Positions 1 to 6,149 of a stretch of 6,842 nucleotides of DNA are shown here, piece by piece. The translations under genes were made by a program, and so were the position numbers. Under the pieces are notes generated by a model, which was not told where the DNA came from, ran no database searches, and worked only from the letters and a program-made list of their open reading frames with translations. Source of the stretch: Nitrospinaceae bacterium (GTDB lineage: Bacteria; Nitrospinota; Nitrospinia; Nitrospinales; VA-1); NCBI GenBank assembly GCA_016763735.1, contig JAESTE010000156.1:1-6842 (forward strand), given 5' to 3'. How positions within the stretch are numbered: position 1 is the first letter of the stretch; each line of letters starts with the position of its first letter.

Positions 1-501
1 GGCTAGGGCGAATATCTCTGCTTCCAGCTGCCCGCTCACCGTGAGATAGGCGGGCTTCCCGAAGAAATCTTCCTCACTGTTGATAACCAGATAGTCATCC
101 AGATCACCAACGATGCCTTTAACTTCCACATGGTCTTTTTGTCCGATCACAACAGGAAAATAACCTTTGGAGACCAACGATTTTATCGTTTGGTGTACCC
201 TCATTACCAAGGGGCAACTAGCGTCATAAACAATAAACCCTGCGTCTTGTAGTCGTTGTTTTGTTTTTTCAGCCGCACCATGGGCTGTGATCATTACTTT
301 TTTAGTTTTAATTTTGTCTATATCTTCAATTCCGGGTACCAGGGATACGCCGTTTTGTTTTAAGGAATCACTGACTTGCGGATTGTGAACCAGTTGCCCC
401 ACAATAGTTAATTCATTGTTGAATTCGGGGGACATAGCAAGATTGATGGCATCCTGAACTCCAAAACAGGTACCCATTGCACTAGCGAGTGAGACTTTCA
501 T
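1..501 (-). CDS. ispH: IspH/LytB-like 4-hydroxy-3-methylbut-2-enyl diphosphate reductase, N-terminal part
   Basis: The gene begins at the ATG at 501-499 and runs off the left edge, leaving 167 visible residues of a family that is usually about 280-320 long. IspH is a cytosolic [4Fe-4S] enzyme making IPP and DMAPP in the last step of the MEP pathway. The visible part keeps the family's key residues at almost the same numbers as in the E. coli enzyme: Cys12 (in GTCFGV), His39 (VHNP), His74 (TAHG), Cys96 (ASCPLV), His124 and Glu126 (KDHVEVKG). The third cluster cysteine lies outside the window. The start is supported by AAAGGA (511-516) nine bases upstream. The loop around His124 and the N-terminal motif (AMGTCFGVQDAI) differ from the common forms GFCAGV and GHPEVEG, so it may be a paralogue rather than the housekeeping enzyme. 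It follows sdhB on the same strand after about 90 nt. Confidence 0.88.
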   Translation of the reverse strand, partial: MKVSLASAMGTCFGVQDAINLAMSPEFNNELTIVGQLVHNPQVSDSLKQNGVSLVPGIEDIDKIKTKKVMITAHGAAEKTKQRLQDAGFIVYDASCPLVMRVHQTIKSLVSKGYFPVVIGQKDHVEVKGIVGDLDDYLVINSEEDFFGKPAYLTVSGQLEAEIFALA

Positions 502-548
502 TTATATTTTTCCTTTAAGGTATGCTTAAAAATACTATGCAATAACAA

Positions 549-576
549 ATCATAGCAAACTGTTGCAAGGTTTTAA
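549..576 (-). promoter_or_regulatory. Candidate sigma-70-type promoter for the ispH-like gene
   Basis: On the minus strand, TTAAAA (571-576) and TATGAT (549-554, one mismatch to TATAAT) are separated by 16 bases and lie about 48 bases upstream of the ATG. The -35 element is weak. The position in the roughly 90-nt gap after sdhB fits separate initiation, but read-through from the sdh operon is equally possible because no intrinsic terminator with a T-tract is visible in the gap. Confidence 0.35.
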
Positions 577-593
577 ATAAAAAATACCTTCAG

Positions 594-1343
594 CTATTTT
601 ACAAGGAGGTTTTTTATAAATTGCCAACTGGTTTGGCGACCAATATCAGCAATGGATTCCGTCAGGGGTATATTTTTTGGGCATACCTCAACGCAAACCT
701 GCGCATTGCCACAATCGGTGATCCCGCCTTCTCCCATAACCGCATCGAGTCTTTCCTCTTTATTCATGCTTCCCGCTGGATGCAGGTTGAAAAGCCTGAC
801 CTGATTGAAAGTTGCGGCTCCCATGAATGAATTGGTCAGGCTGAATTGCGGGCAAGCCTCAATGCAACAACCGCAAGTCATGCATTCGGACATGACATAA
901 CGTTTGGCGCGATCCGAGTCCGGCATTATAGCTCCCTCGCCGATATCATGGGACCCATCAATATCAATCCATGCTTTGACCTTTTTTAGGTTTTCAAACA
1001 TTCGGCTGCGGTTGACTTGCAAATCGCGTACAACCGGAAACTTTGACATGGGTTCCAAGGCAATGGGTTGTTCAAGGTTGTCTATAAGTGCGGTGCAAGC
1101 CTGTCGAACTTTTCCATTGATGACCATGGTGCAGGAACCACAAACCTCCTCGAGGCAATTACAATCCCAGGTGACCGGGGCAACCGTTTTGCCTGCTTTG
1201 GTGGTCGGGTTTTTCTGGATTTCCATAAGACAGGAAATGATATTTGCAAACGGTTTGTATGGCACTTGAAAGTTCTGCCAGTAAGATGGCGAACCCGGCT
1301 TGTCCTGTCGTTTGATCTTAAAGGTGATTTTTTTATCTGTCAT
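594..1343 (-). CDS. sdhB: Succinate dehydrogenase/fumarate reductase iron-sulfur subunit
   Basis: This subunit of membrane complex II carries electrons from the SdhA flavin through three iron-sulfur clusters to the cytochrome b anchor. From the ATG at 1343 it is 249 residues, matching Bacillus-type SdhB. An N-terminal plant-type ferredoxin domain (about 5-105) has C63-x4-C68-x2-C71-x11-C83 for [2Fe-2S]. The C-terminal domain has CMTCGCCIEACP (C154, C157, C160, C164) and C211/C217/C221 in CGNAQVCVEVCP, which supply the [4Fe-4S] and [3Fe-4S] clusters. Landmarks such as PVTWD, RQACTALID, FPVVRDLQV and QVRLFNLHP are typical of the family. An in-frame TTG at 1430 overlaps the sdhA stop and would add 29 residues (MRRRTAASKG...). 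I prefer the internal ATG because homologues begin there, although neither start has a good Shine-Dalgarno sequence. It is the last gene of sdhCAB. Cys61 and Cys159 are extra cysteines beside the cluster ligands. Confidence 0.96.
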   Translation of the reverse strand: MTDKKITFKIKRQDKPGSPSYWQNFQVPYKPFANIISCLMEIQKNPTTKAGKTVAPVTWDCNCLEEVCGSCTMVINGKVRQACTALIDNLEQPIALEPMSKFPVVRDLQVNRSRMFENLKKVKAWIDIDGSHDIGEGAIMPDSDRAKRYVMSECMTCGCCIEACPQFSLTNSFMGAATFNQVRLFNLHPAGSMNKEERLDAVMGEGGITDCGNAQVCVEVCPKNIPLTESIADIGRQTSWQFIKNLLVK

Positions 1344-1426
1344 GGTTTTATGAATGACTTCGCCGTCTAGCGGCAAGGCCACGCCTTTTTTTGGGTGACG
1401 ACCTTTACTTGCGGCAGTTCGCCGCC
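1344..1426 (-). other. Structured spacer between sdhA and sdhB
   Basis: This 83-nt stretch separates the sdhA TGA from the preferred sdhB ATG and stays open in the sdhB frame from a TTG at 1430. In the transcript it can form GCGGC-GAACT-GCCGC (1411-1425) and, nearer the ATG, GCCG-CTAGA-CGGC. A GCAAG next to the first hairpin can pair instead with a CTTGC next to the second, so alternative folds are possible. Whether it is a translated N-terminal extension or an untranslated coupling region cannot be decided from sequence alone. Confidence 0.4.
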
Positions 1427-3367
1427 TCAATCATATTTTCTCGGTCGTGGTGTTATTAATGAAGTGTCTACTTCATCATAAGTAATGTCCGGTTGATTGT
1501 CTTTAAACTGCGCCACTGTGGTTTTTAACCATTTTATATTGTTTTCTTCGAAACGTTTCATATAGTCCAGGTGACCTGCTGGAAACTTGTCTTCTGAAAT
1601 ATCTCCATACTGTTTTTGCTCAAGGTATTCTATATATTCGTGAGGATCAAAATCCTTCGGCTGATTCAAATCGAAATCGGGTTTGTAATGGCTGCCGCGA
1701 AACTCGTCTCGCAGTAAAGCGCCTTTGGTAATGATTTTAGATAGATGGATCATGCAGAATAGCTGGTTGATGAAACTCGGAGAAGGGTTAGCCCAGTCAC
1801 TCGTATCTAGACATTTCACATCTTTGAAACGTGTCTCAATATCGTTGATTTCATCGGTCGCTTTTTCAAGAGATTTGTTATCGCGCACGATGAGCACATT
1901 GGCCAGCATGACTTCCCCCAACTCCTGATGCAATTGGTAGGGGTTTTCACGGCCATTCATTTTCTTGATTTCTTTGAAGCGGGTTTTCCAGTGATTGCGT
2001 GCATCATCGAATACGGTAGAGGGGATGTCATCGACTGATTTTTCCAGTGAGTCGGTATAATTCATAATCCCTCGTGCCATCATCAGTCCCGTATAGATAC
2101 AGCTCAATAGTGAATTAGCTCCCAGCCTGTTGGCACCGTGATACTGGTAGTCCGCTTCACCTGCCGCAAAAAGTCCTGTGATGGAAGTCATCTGATTGCG
2201 AGGTGAGCCGTGATCGATCAAACCATTTTGGTCGGGGCCATAATCGGTCCACAGTCCTCCCATGGAGTAATGCACCGCCGGAAAAATTTTCATCGGATGG
2301 TCACGCGGATCGACACCGGTGAACTTGGTGTAGATATCCATGATTCCGCCGAGTCGGTTGTCAAGAAACTCTCTCGATTTATGTGTCAGATCGAGGTAGA
2401 CCATCGGGTCGCCATCGACACCCATGTTCTGGTTATAAACGATGTCATAAATTTCACGGCTTGCAACATCTCTGGGAACCAGATTTTTAAACAGTGGATA
2501 TTTTTCTTCCAGAAAATAAAACCGTTCGTTTTGGGGGATTTTATTCGGATCGCGCCTGTCATCTGCCTTTCGTGGTACCCAGATTCTTCCGCCTTCGCCG
2601 CGAGCCGATTCACTCATCAGCCTTAGCTTGTCTTGTCCAGGAATAGCGGTCGGATGAATCTGGATAAATTCTCCATTGGCATACTTGGCTCCCTGCAAAT
2701 AGGCGGTGGTAGCCGCCGCCCCGGTATTGACCACCGAGTTGGTGGAGCGTCCATAAACTTGACCCGGCCCACCAGTAGCAAGAACCACTGCATCGGCTGG
2801 CAGGGTATAGATTTCATCGGTTTTCAGGTCATGAATCACGGCTCCTCGACAAATGCCATCCGAGTCGAGTACCGCACCCAGATATTCGTGCCATTCCAAG
2901 GCTGTCGCGTTTCCATCATGGATGTTGCTCCGCACCTGTTCATCAAGAGCGTAAACCAGTTGTTGTCCGGTGGTAGCCCCTGCAAAAGCGGTGCGGTTGT
3001 ACAGAGTGCCACCGAACCGACGGAAATCCAGATGCCCTTCACCGGTGCGGTTGAAGGCGACGCCCATGCGATCCATCAAGTGAATTATGGCAGGTGCTTG
3101 AAAACACATATCGCGAACCAAAGGTTGATGCGCCAGAAAGTCGCCCCCCTCAATCGTGTCGTAAAAATGTTTTTCTGGAGAATCGCCTTCGTTTTTTGCA
3201 TCGATGGCAGCATTGATCCCACCCTGTGCGCAAACGGAGTGTGACCGCTTTAAAGATTGATACGACACAACGGTGACTTCTCCATTGCGCTCGCAAAACT
3301 TCATGGCCAAGGCCAGCCCGGCAAGTCCGCCGCCTATGATTACAATTTTTTTCTTGCGGTTCATCAT
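1427..3367 (-). CDS. sdhA: Succinate dehydrogenase/fumarate reductase flavoprotein subunit
   Basis: This catalytic subunit interconverts succinate and fumarate on a covalently bound FAD at the cytoplasmic face of the membrane. It has 646 residues. The Rossmann motif IGGGLAGLA (11-19) opens the FAD domain. His43 in RSHSVCAQGG is the predicted covalent flavin attachment residue. Substrate and catalytic residues are visible as His238 (QIHPTA), Arg256/Glu258 (SARGEGG), Arg299 (VPRDVASR), His366 (AVHYSMGG) and Arg414 (GANRLGANSL). The C-terminal helical domain ends in TPRPRKYD. Against the Bacillus protein as I recall it, there are two short insertions, near 264-281 and 377-391. The start is ATGATG at 3367/3364, four bases after the sdhC stop and with no clear ribosome site, suggesting translational coupling. 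It could work in either direction: TCA cycle oxidation, or fumarate reduction in a reductive cycle. Confidence 0.97.
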   Translation of the reverse strand: MMNRKKKIVIIGGGLAGLALAMKFCERNGEVTVVSYQSLKRSHSVCAQGGINAAIDAKNEGDSPEKHFYDTIEGGDFLAHQPLVRDMCFQAPAIIHLMDRMGVAFNRTGEGHLDFRRFGGTLYNRTAFAGATTGQQLVYALDEQVRSNIHDGNATALEWHEYLGAVLDSDGICRGAVIHDLKTDEIYTLPADAVVLATGGPGQVYGRSTNSVVNTGAAATTAYLQGAKYANGEFIQIHPTAIPGQDKLRLMSESARGEGGRIWVPRKADDRRDPNKIPQNERFYFLEEKYPLFKNLVPRDVASREIYDIVYNQNMGVDGDPMVYLDLTHKSREFLDNRLGGIMDIYTKFTGVDPRDHPMKIFPAVHYSMGGLWTDYGPDQNGLIDHGSPRNQMTSITGLFAAGEADYQYHGANRLGANSLLSCIYTGLMMARGIMNYTDSLEKSVDDIPSTVFDDARNHWKTRFKEIKKMNGRENPYQLHQELGEVMLANVLIVRDNKSLEKATDEINDIETRFKDVKCLDTSDWANPSPSFINQLFCMIHLSKIITKGALLRDEFRGSHYKPDFDLNQPKDFDPHEYIEYLEQKQYGDISEDKFPAGHLDYMKRFEENNIKWLKTTVAQFKDNQPDITYDEVDTSLITPRPRKYD

Positions 3368-3371
3368 AATA

Positions 3372-4043
3372 TTAACCCGTTGCTTCTACGGAAACTGGAT
3401 TCATGTTGAATTCGAGAACCGTTGCGAGACCGAGAAATGTTAATCCTAATCCCATAGCGGCGAATACGATCGCGCCGTTCCGTTGCGCATTTTTTCCAAT
3501 CAGGATTCCCCAAGAGACACAAAATCCCCAAACCCCGTTGCTGAAATGAAAAGTCGCTGAGACAATGCCTATGGTGTAAATCAAGATTCCCTGCCAAGTC
3601 TGAAATTCTCCGTTGAGAATATCTATTAAAAAGGGCGCGGCTTCAAAATAGTGTTTGCCTTCCCACAACTTGGCACCGACCGTCGTTCCCATATGATAAA
3701 TCAGGAATAAAAATGTGATCGCTCCCGTTAAACGTTGCATCGTGTAAAGCCAGTTGCGCTGATATCGGTAACGGAACATGTTGGTTTTTCCAACATGAAT
3801 AATATAAAAGCCCATTAGTGAATGAAATAGCAACGGAATATAAATGAAGCCAATTTCGATCAGTATCAGGAAAGGCAAATTGTTGAGAGCATCGATGGCC
3901 AACTGAAAAGGCCAGACTCCAACCGTTCGCAAGGAATTAATAGATAAATGGATAACAAGAAATGCTCCGACTGGGACAATCCCTGTAAGGGAGTGGAGCT
4001 TTAAAAGAATGTAATGGATTTCGTCTTTAGCCGGTTTTGTCAT
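3372..4043 (-). CDS. sdhC: Succinate dehydrogenase cytochrome b558 subunit (di-heme membrane anchor)
   Basis: This integral membrane subunit holds complex II in the cytoplasmic membrane, binds two b hemes and passes electrons to or from quinone. It has 223 residues with five hydrophobic segments at roughly 15-37, 57-83, 100-122, 150-172 and 190-211. It aligns by eye with Bacillus SdhC: KLHSLTGIVPVGAFLVIHL at the N-terminus, RNWLYTMQRLTGAIT, and FHFSNGVWGFCVSWGI. The four heme-ligand histidines of that family correspond to His32, His74, His117 and His166. No SdhD is present, which makes this a type B (one anchor, two hemes) enzyme. Relatives with this architecture usually use menaquinone, so that is the likely quinone here, by analogy only. 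It is the first gene of sdhCAB. The start at 4043 fits homologues, but the upstream sequence lacks a recognisable Shine-Dalgarno site. Confidence 0.95.
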   Translation of the reverse strand: MTKPAKDEIHYILLKLHSLTGIVPVGAFLVIHLSINSLRTVGVWPFQLAIDALNNLPFLILIEIGFIYIPLLFHSLMGFYIIHVGKTNMFRYRYQRNWLYTMQRLTGAITFLFLIYHMGTTVGAKLWEGKHYFEAAPFLIDILNGEFQTWQGILIYTIGIVSATFHFSNGVWGFCVSWGILIGKNAQRNGAIVFAAMGLGLTFLGLATVLEFNMNPVSVEATG

Positions 4044-4185
4044 AGAAGATGATATCTAATAGTGTTAGCTATAGAATAAACAGGAAAATCCATATACGGG
4101 TACTATTCTTGCGTAAATTCAGATATCCTACAAGGATAATATATGAAAAAAGGCCTTTTATGGGAGTTATTTAGGGGGGAAGTTA
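4044..4185 (-). other. Leader region upstream of sdhC
   Basis: This 142-nt AT-rich gap between the zinc-ribbon gene and sdhC should hold the sdh promoter if the operon is transcribed separately. I see no convincing -35/-10 pair. It contains two GATATC palindromes 71 bases apart (4051-4056 and 4122-4127). The distal one overlaps a perfect inverted repeat, TATCCT-ACA-AGGATA (4124-4138), which could be an operator or a small hairpin. There is no T-tract terminator for the upstream gene, so co-transcription with HU and the zinc-ribbon gene is possible. Confidence 0.35.
4124..4138. repeat. Perfect 6-bp inverted repeat upstream of sdhC
   Basis: TATCCT (4124-4129) and AGGATA (4133-4138) are exact reverse complements around a 3-base centre, about 80 bases upstream of the sdhC start. 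The size and symmetry fit a dimeric repressor site, but no regulator can be named and a 6-bp arm can arise by chance in AT-rich DNA. Confidence 0.35.
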
Positions 4186-4461
4186 TTAGAAATCCGATTC
4201 CAAGAACGGACGTTGCTTGAAGTCTGGATTGATTGGTTTGTCCTGTGTGCTGATTCTCAAATGAGTAGGATCTTGTACAAACAGATCAACAAAGCCGCAT
4301 CTGCCACAGACGCTAGGCTGTAACGGAACGTTTTTTTCTATACCGTGGTCCTGCCGGACAACAACCACCAGATCCATTGTGTTTCTGTTCCTGAGGCCGA
4401 TGTCGCCTTTGAGAATACTTTTTTCCCCGCATTTACTGCAGGTATCCCGGTTGTCGGTCAT
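4186..4461 (-). CDS. Small zinc-ribbon protein of unknown function
   Basis: This 91-residue protein has two CxxC knuckles, Cys8/Cys11 (CSKC) and Cys52/Cys55 (CGRC), spaced as in a single zinc ribbon. Between them is a basic turn followed by a hydrophobic strand (DLVVVVRQ). After the second knuckle come GFVDLFVQDP and a polar tail ending in LESDF. The second knuckle followed by GFVDLF resembles small 'nucleic-acid-binding Zn-ribbon' proteins, but I cannot assign a family and no function is inferred. The ATG at 4461 is well supported by AAAGGAG (4469-4475) seven bases upstream. It follows the HU gene on the same strand with a 75-nt gap that forms a hairpin, suggesting a shared transcript. Confidence 0.8.
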   Translation of the reverse strand: MTDNRDTCSKCGEKSILKGDIGLRNRNTMDLVVVVRQDHGIEKNVPLQPSVCGRCGFVDLFVQDPTHLRISTQDKPINPDFKQRPFLESDF

Positions 4462-4468
4462 GCCGGGG

Positions 4469-4475
4469 CTCCTTT
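4469..4475 (-). promoter_or_regulatory. Shine-Dalgarno site of the zinc-ribbon gene, abutting a hairpin arm
   Basis: AAAGGAG on the minus strand lies seven bases before the ATG at 4461. Its first two A residues belong to the 11-nt arm of the HU/zinc-ribbon intergenic hairpin, so folding of that hairpin could influence ribosome access. Confidence 0.65.
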
Positions 4476-4535
4476 ACTTTGTTAAACTACCAATTTTTTA
4501 TGAACCACAAGAACTATTGTAGCATAACAAAGTAA
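4474..4535 (-). repeat. Long imperfect hairpin between the HU and zinc-ribbon genes
   Basis: TTACTTTGTTA (4474-4484) and TAACAAAGTAA (4525-4535) are perfect 11-bp reverse complements. Inside them, after a symmetric 2-by-2 mismatch, CTAC (4487-4490) pairs with GTAG (4519-4522). Past one bulged C, AAT (4492-4494) pairs with ATT (4516-4518), giving about 18 base pairs around a 21-nt loop. In the minus-strand transcript the first arm begins two bases after the HU stop and the second arm runs directly into the zinc-ribbon Shine-Dalgarno site. It has no following U-tract and an AU-rich stem, so it is not a classical terminator. A processing site, a translational control hairpin or a remnant of a palindromic repeat are possible. 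Confidence 0.65.
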
Positions 4536-4536
4536 T

Positions 4537-4893
4537 TTAACCCATGGTCGCTTCGAATGCGCTTTCTGGAACATGCAGACGACGGATCAAATCTTCGGCT
4601 TCGTGCATCAATTCCATTTCTTCATTAACCCGTTCACGTAATTCCTTACCTGCATGAAAACTCAGTTTGCGTCGAACTGGCAAATGAATCACTTCTCCCG
4701 TCAATGGTTTTTTCGCTACACGGGCCTTGTACTCATTAACTTTGAAAGATCCAAATCCCTGCACTACCACACGTCCGTCCTTTGCTAGAGTATCCATAAT
4801 GGAATCTAGAAAAGCGGTAAGATAGGTGTCTGCGTCTTTCTTCGTAACTTTCATTCTGTATGCGAGCTTGTCTACTAATTGTACTCGTGTCAT
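4537..4893 (-). CDS. HU/IHF-family DNA-binding protein with extended C-terminus
   Basis: This nucleoid-associated protein would bind and bend DNA as a dimer. From the ATG at 4893 it has 118 residues. The N-terminal helices (MTRVQLVDKLAYRM onward) and the signature region GFGSFKVNEYKARVAKKPLTGE (residues 46-67) identify the family, followed by LSFHAGKELRERVN where ordinary HU proteins of about 90 residues end. The DNA-intercalating arm keeps Pro63 (KKPLTGE) but has AKKP where HU usually has GRNP. Residues 91-118 form an extra, mostly acidic, probably helical tail (EEMELMHEAEDLIRRL...). An upstream GTG at 4905 is rejected as the start because it overlaps the ribosome site GGGAGGG (4897-4903), which sits only three bases before the ATG. 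It is the first gene of a likely HU/zinc-ribbon transcript, divergent from the dehydrogenase gene. Confidence 0.9.
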   Translation of the reverse strand: MTRVQLVDKLAYRMKVTKKDADTYLTAFLDSIMDTLAKDGRVVVQGFGSFKVNEYKARVAKKPLTGEVIHLPVRRKLSFHAGKELRERVNEEMELMHEAEDLIRRLHVPESAFEATMG

Positions 4894-5148
4894 GATCCCT
4901 CCCACTAATGTAAGCAGTTAAAGAATGTTACAATTGGGTTAAAGCAAAAACCGGGCCAAATTTATTTATTTCTTTTAAGCTCAATTTTTTCATATGTTTA
5001 GTTAAAATCATGCAAAACTTCTGGGTGCTGGGGAAGTATAATAAATAGTAAAAGTGTTAACTTATGTGCACAGTATAAAGGTCGGTTAACCAAAGGATTT
5101 CAGCCGTTTTATTGGGGGTTTTTTTGCATAAATGAATGGGATTAAATC
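4894..5148. other. AT-rich divergent intergenic region
   Basis: This gap separates the HU gene (minus) and the dehydrogenase gene (plus) and should hold both promoters. I find no coding stretch. It contains five GTTAA sites on the plus strand (4917, 4938, 5001, 5056 and 5085), two of them full GTTAAC palindromes, and a TATAAT at 5037-5042. I cannot assign a confident promoter for the HU gene. Confidence 0.5.
5037..5042 (+). promoter_or_regulatory. Candidate -10 element for the dehydrogenase gene
   Basis: An exact TATAAT lies about 107 bases upstream of the GTG start at 5149. No matching TTGACA-like box is present 16-18 bases upstream, so this is a weak call. An alternative is TATAAA at about 5074-5079. 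Confidence 0.25.
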
Positions 5149-6095
5149 GTGACATATAACAAGATTCTGGTTTATTTAACGCATCCACATGTGGATGTCT
5201 GGAACTTCAAGTCCGAGCATATGGCTCTGTTACAGTCTCTCCTTCCAGGGACTGCGGTACAGGTGTGTACAAATGCAAAAGAGTTTAAAGATAAGCTGCC
5301 GGAAGCAGATGCCGTGATCGTTTGGGTTTTCAAGGAAGAGTGGCTGGAAAACGCACCGAAGCTAAAACTCATTGCCACGCCAGCAGCGGGAAATGACTGG
5401 ATTTCCTGCAGCCACCAGCGAATTTAAAACTTTCGTTTGGCGGGTTTCATGGGCTGATGATAGCGGAAAGCGTTATTGGCGCGATGCTGCATTTCCTGAA
5501 AGCGTTTCCATTATCAATGAAGATGCAGGGGAAGAAAAAATGGGCGCGTATAAAAATTTCAAAAAAGCAGCAATCTCTTTATAAGGCTCGGGTTACTATT
5601 TTAGGATTTGGTAAAATTGGCAATGCCTTGGGCAGATTATTAAAACCCTTCGGTTGCAAAATAACAGGTATCAAACGTACCGAAATGGCGGCGCCCGATT
5701 ATTTTGATGAGCAGGATAAAATTCTAACCTTCGAGAACCTGAAATCGGCATTGCAGGAAACCGATCATTTAATTTGTGCACTGCCCGGTGGGCCGGAGAC
5801 CTACGAAATCCTACAGTCCATCCATTTCAAAAATATGCCGAAGACCTCGTATTTTTATAATGTGGGACGTGGGAATATTTATAAAGAATCTGATTTAGTA
5901 GAAGCCTTGCAAGGCGGAGAAATTTCCGGCGCGTATCTGGATGTTTTTGGCAAAGAACCTTTATCTGAATTTTCCAGGCTATGGGGGTTGGGCAATGTCC
6001 TTATCCAACCGCATATTTCCGCCGCCTCGCCACAATATCTGGAGCTGTTTGTTGAAGAACTGGCGGGAAAAATTAATGCAGGGGAGTTTGATTGA
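5149..6095 (+). pseudogene. D-isomer-specific 2-hydroxyacid dehydrogenase, split by one frameshift
   Basis: The gene encodes an NAD(P)-dependent dehydrogenase of the D-2-hydroxyacid family, which interconverts 2-oxoacids and D-2-hydroxyacids; the substrate cannot be told. The first frame (GTG at 5149) gives the N-terminal catalytic part, through EADAVIVW and LKLIATPAAGNDW, then stops at 5425-5427. The rest continues in the -1 frame, starting around LQPPANLKLSFGGFHG and open back to 5397, and ends at 6095. It carries GFGKIG (NAD binding), NVGRG with the catalytic Arg (codon 5868-5870), DVFGKEPL with the Glu, and QPHISAA with the His (codon 6012-6014). Joined, the product would be about 314 residues, the normal family length. 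The break lies at about 5401-5411, and one missing base would explain it. No classical slippery heptamer is there, so mutation or sequencing error is likelier than programmed shifting. A GGGA eight bases before the GTG is the best ribosome site. Confidence 0.85.
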
Positions 6096-6149
6096 TATTC
6101 AATAACTTTCTCCAGATAAGGGGCTACATATCGGAAATAGCTTTTATTA

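Noticed and set aside
569..592. Inverted repeat AAGGT...ACCTT just after sdhB as terminator
   Set aside because: The stem needs a bulge, is AT-rich inside, and is not followed by a T-tract on the transcribed strand.
904..1370. Two overlapping plus-strand open frames antisense to sdhB
   Set aside because: Shadow frames of a clearly conserved iron-sulfur subunit, with no family resemblance.
2633..3244. 203-codon plus-strand open frame
   Set aside because: It lies wholly antisense to sdhA, whose product matches its family throughout; the plus-strand frame has no recognisable motif or ribosome site.
4148..4159. AAAAGGCCTTTT palindrome with T-run as terminator of the zinc-ribbon gene
   Set aside because: The palindrome has no loop. 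Only four A-T pairs could form around GGCC, too weak for an intrinsic terminator.
5397..5424. Programmed -1 frameshift in the dehydrogenase gene
   Set aside because: No slippery heptamer in the correct phase or evident downstream pseudoknot; family resemblance places the shift near 5401-5411, where the sequence is not repetitive.
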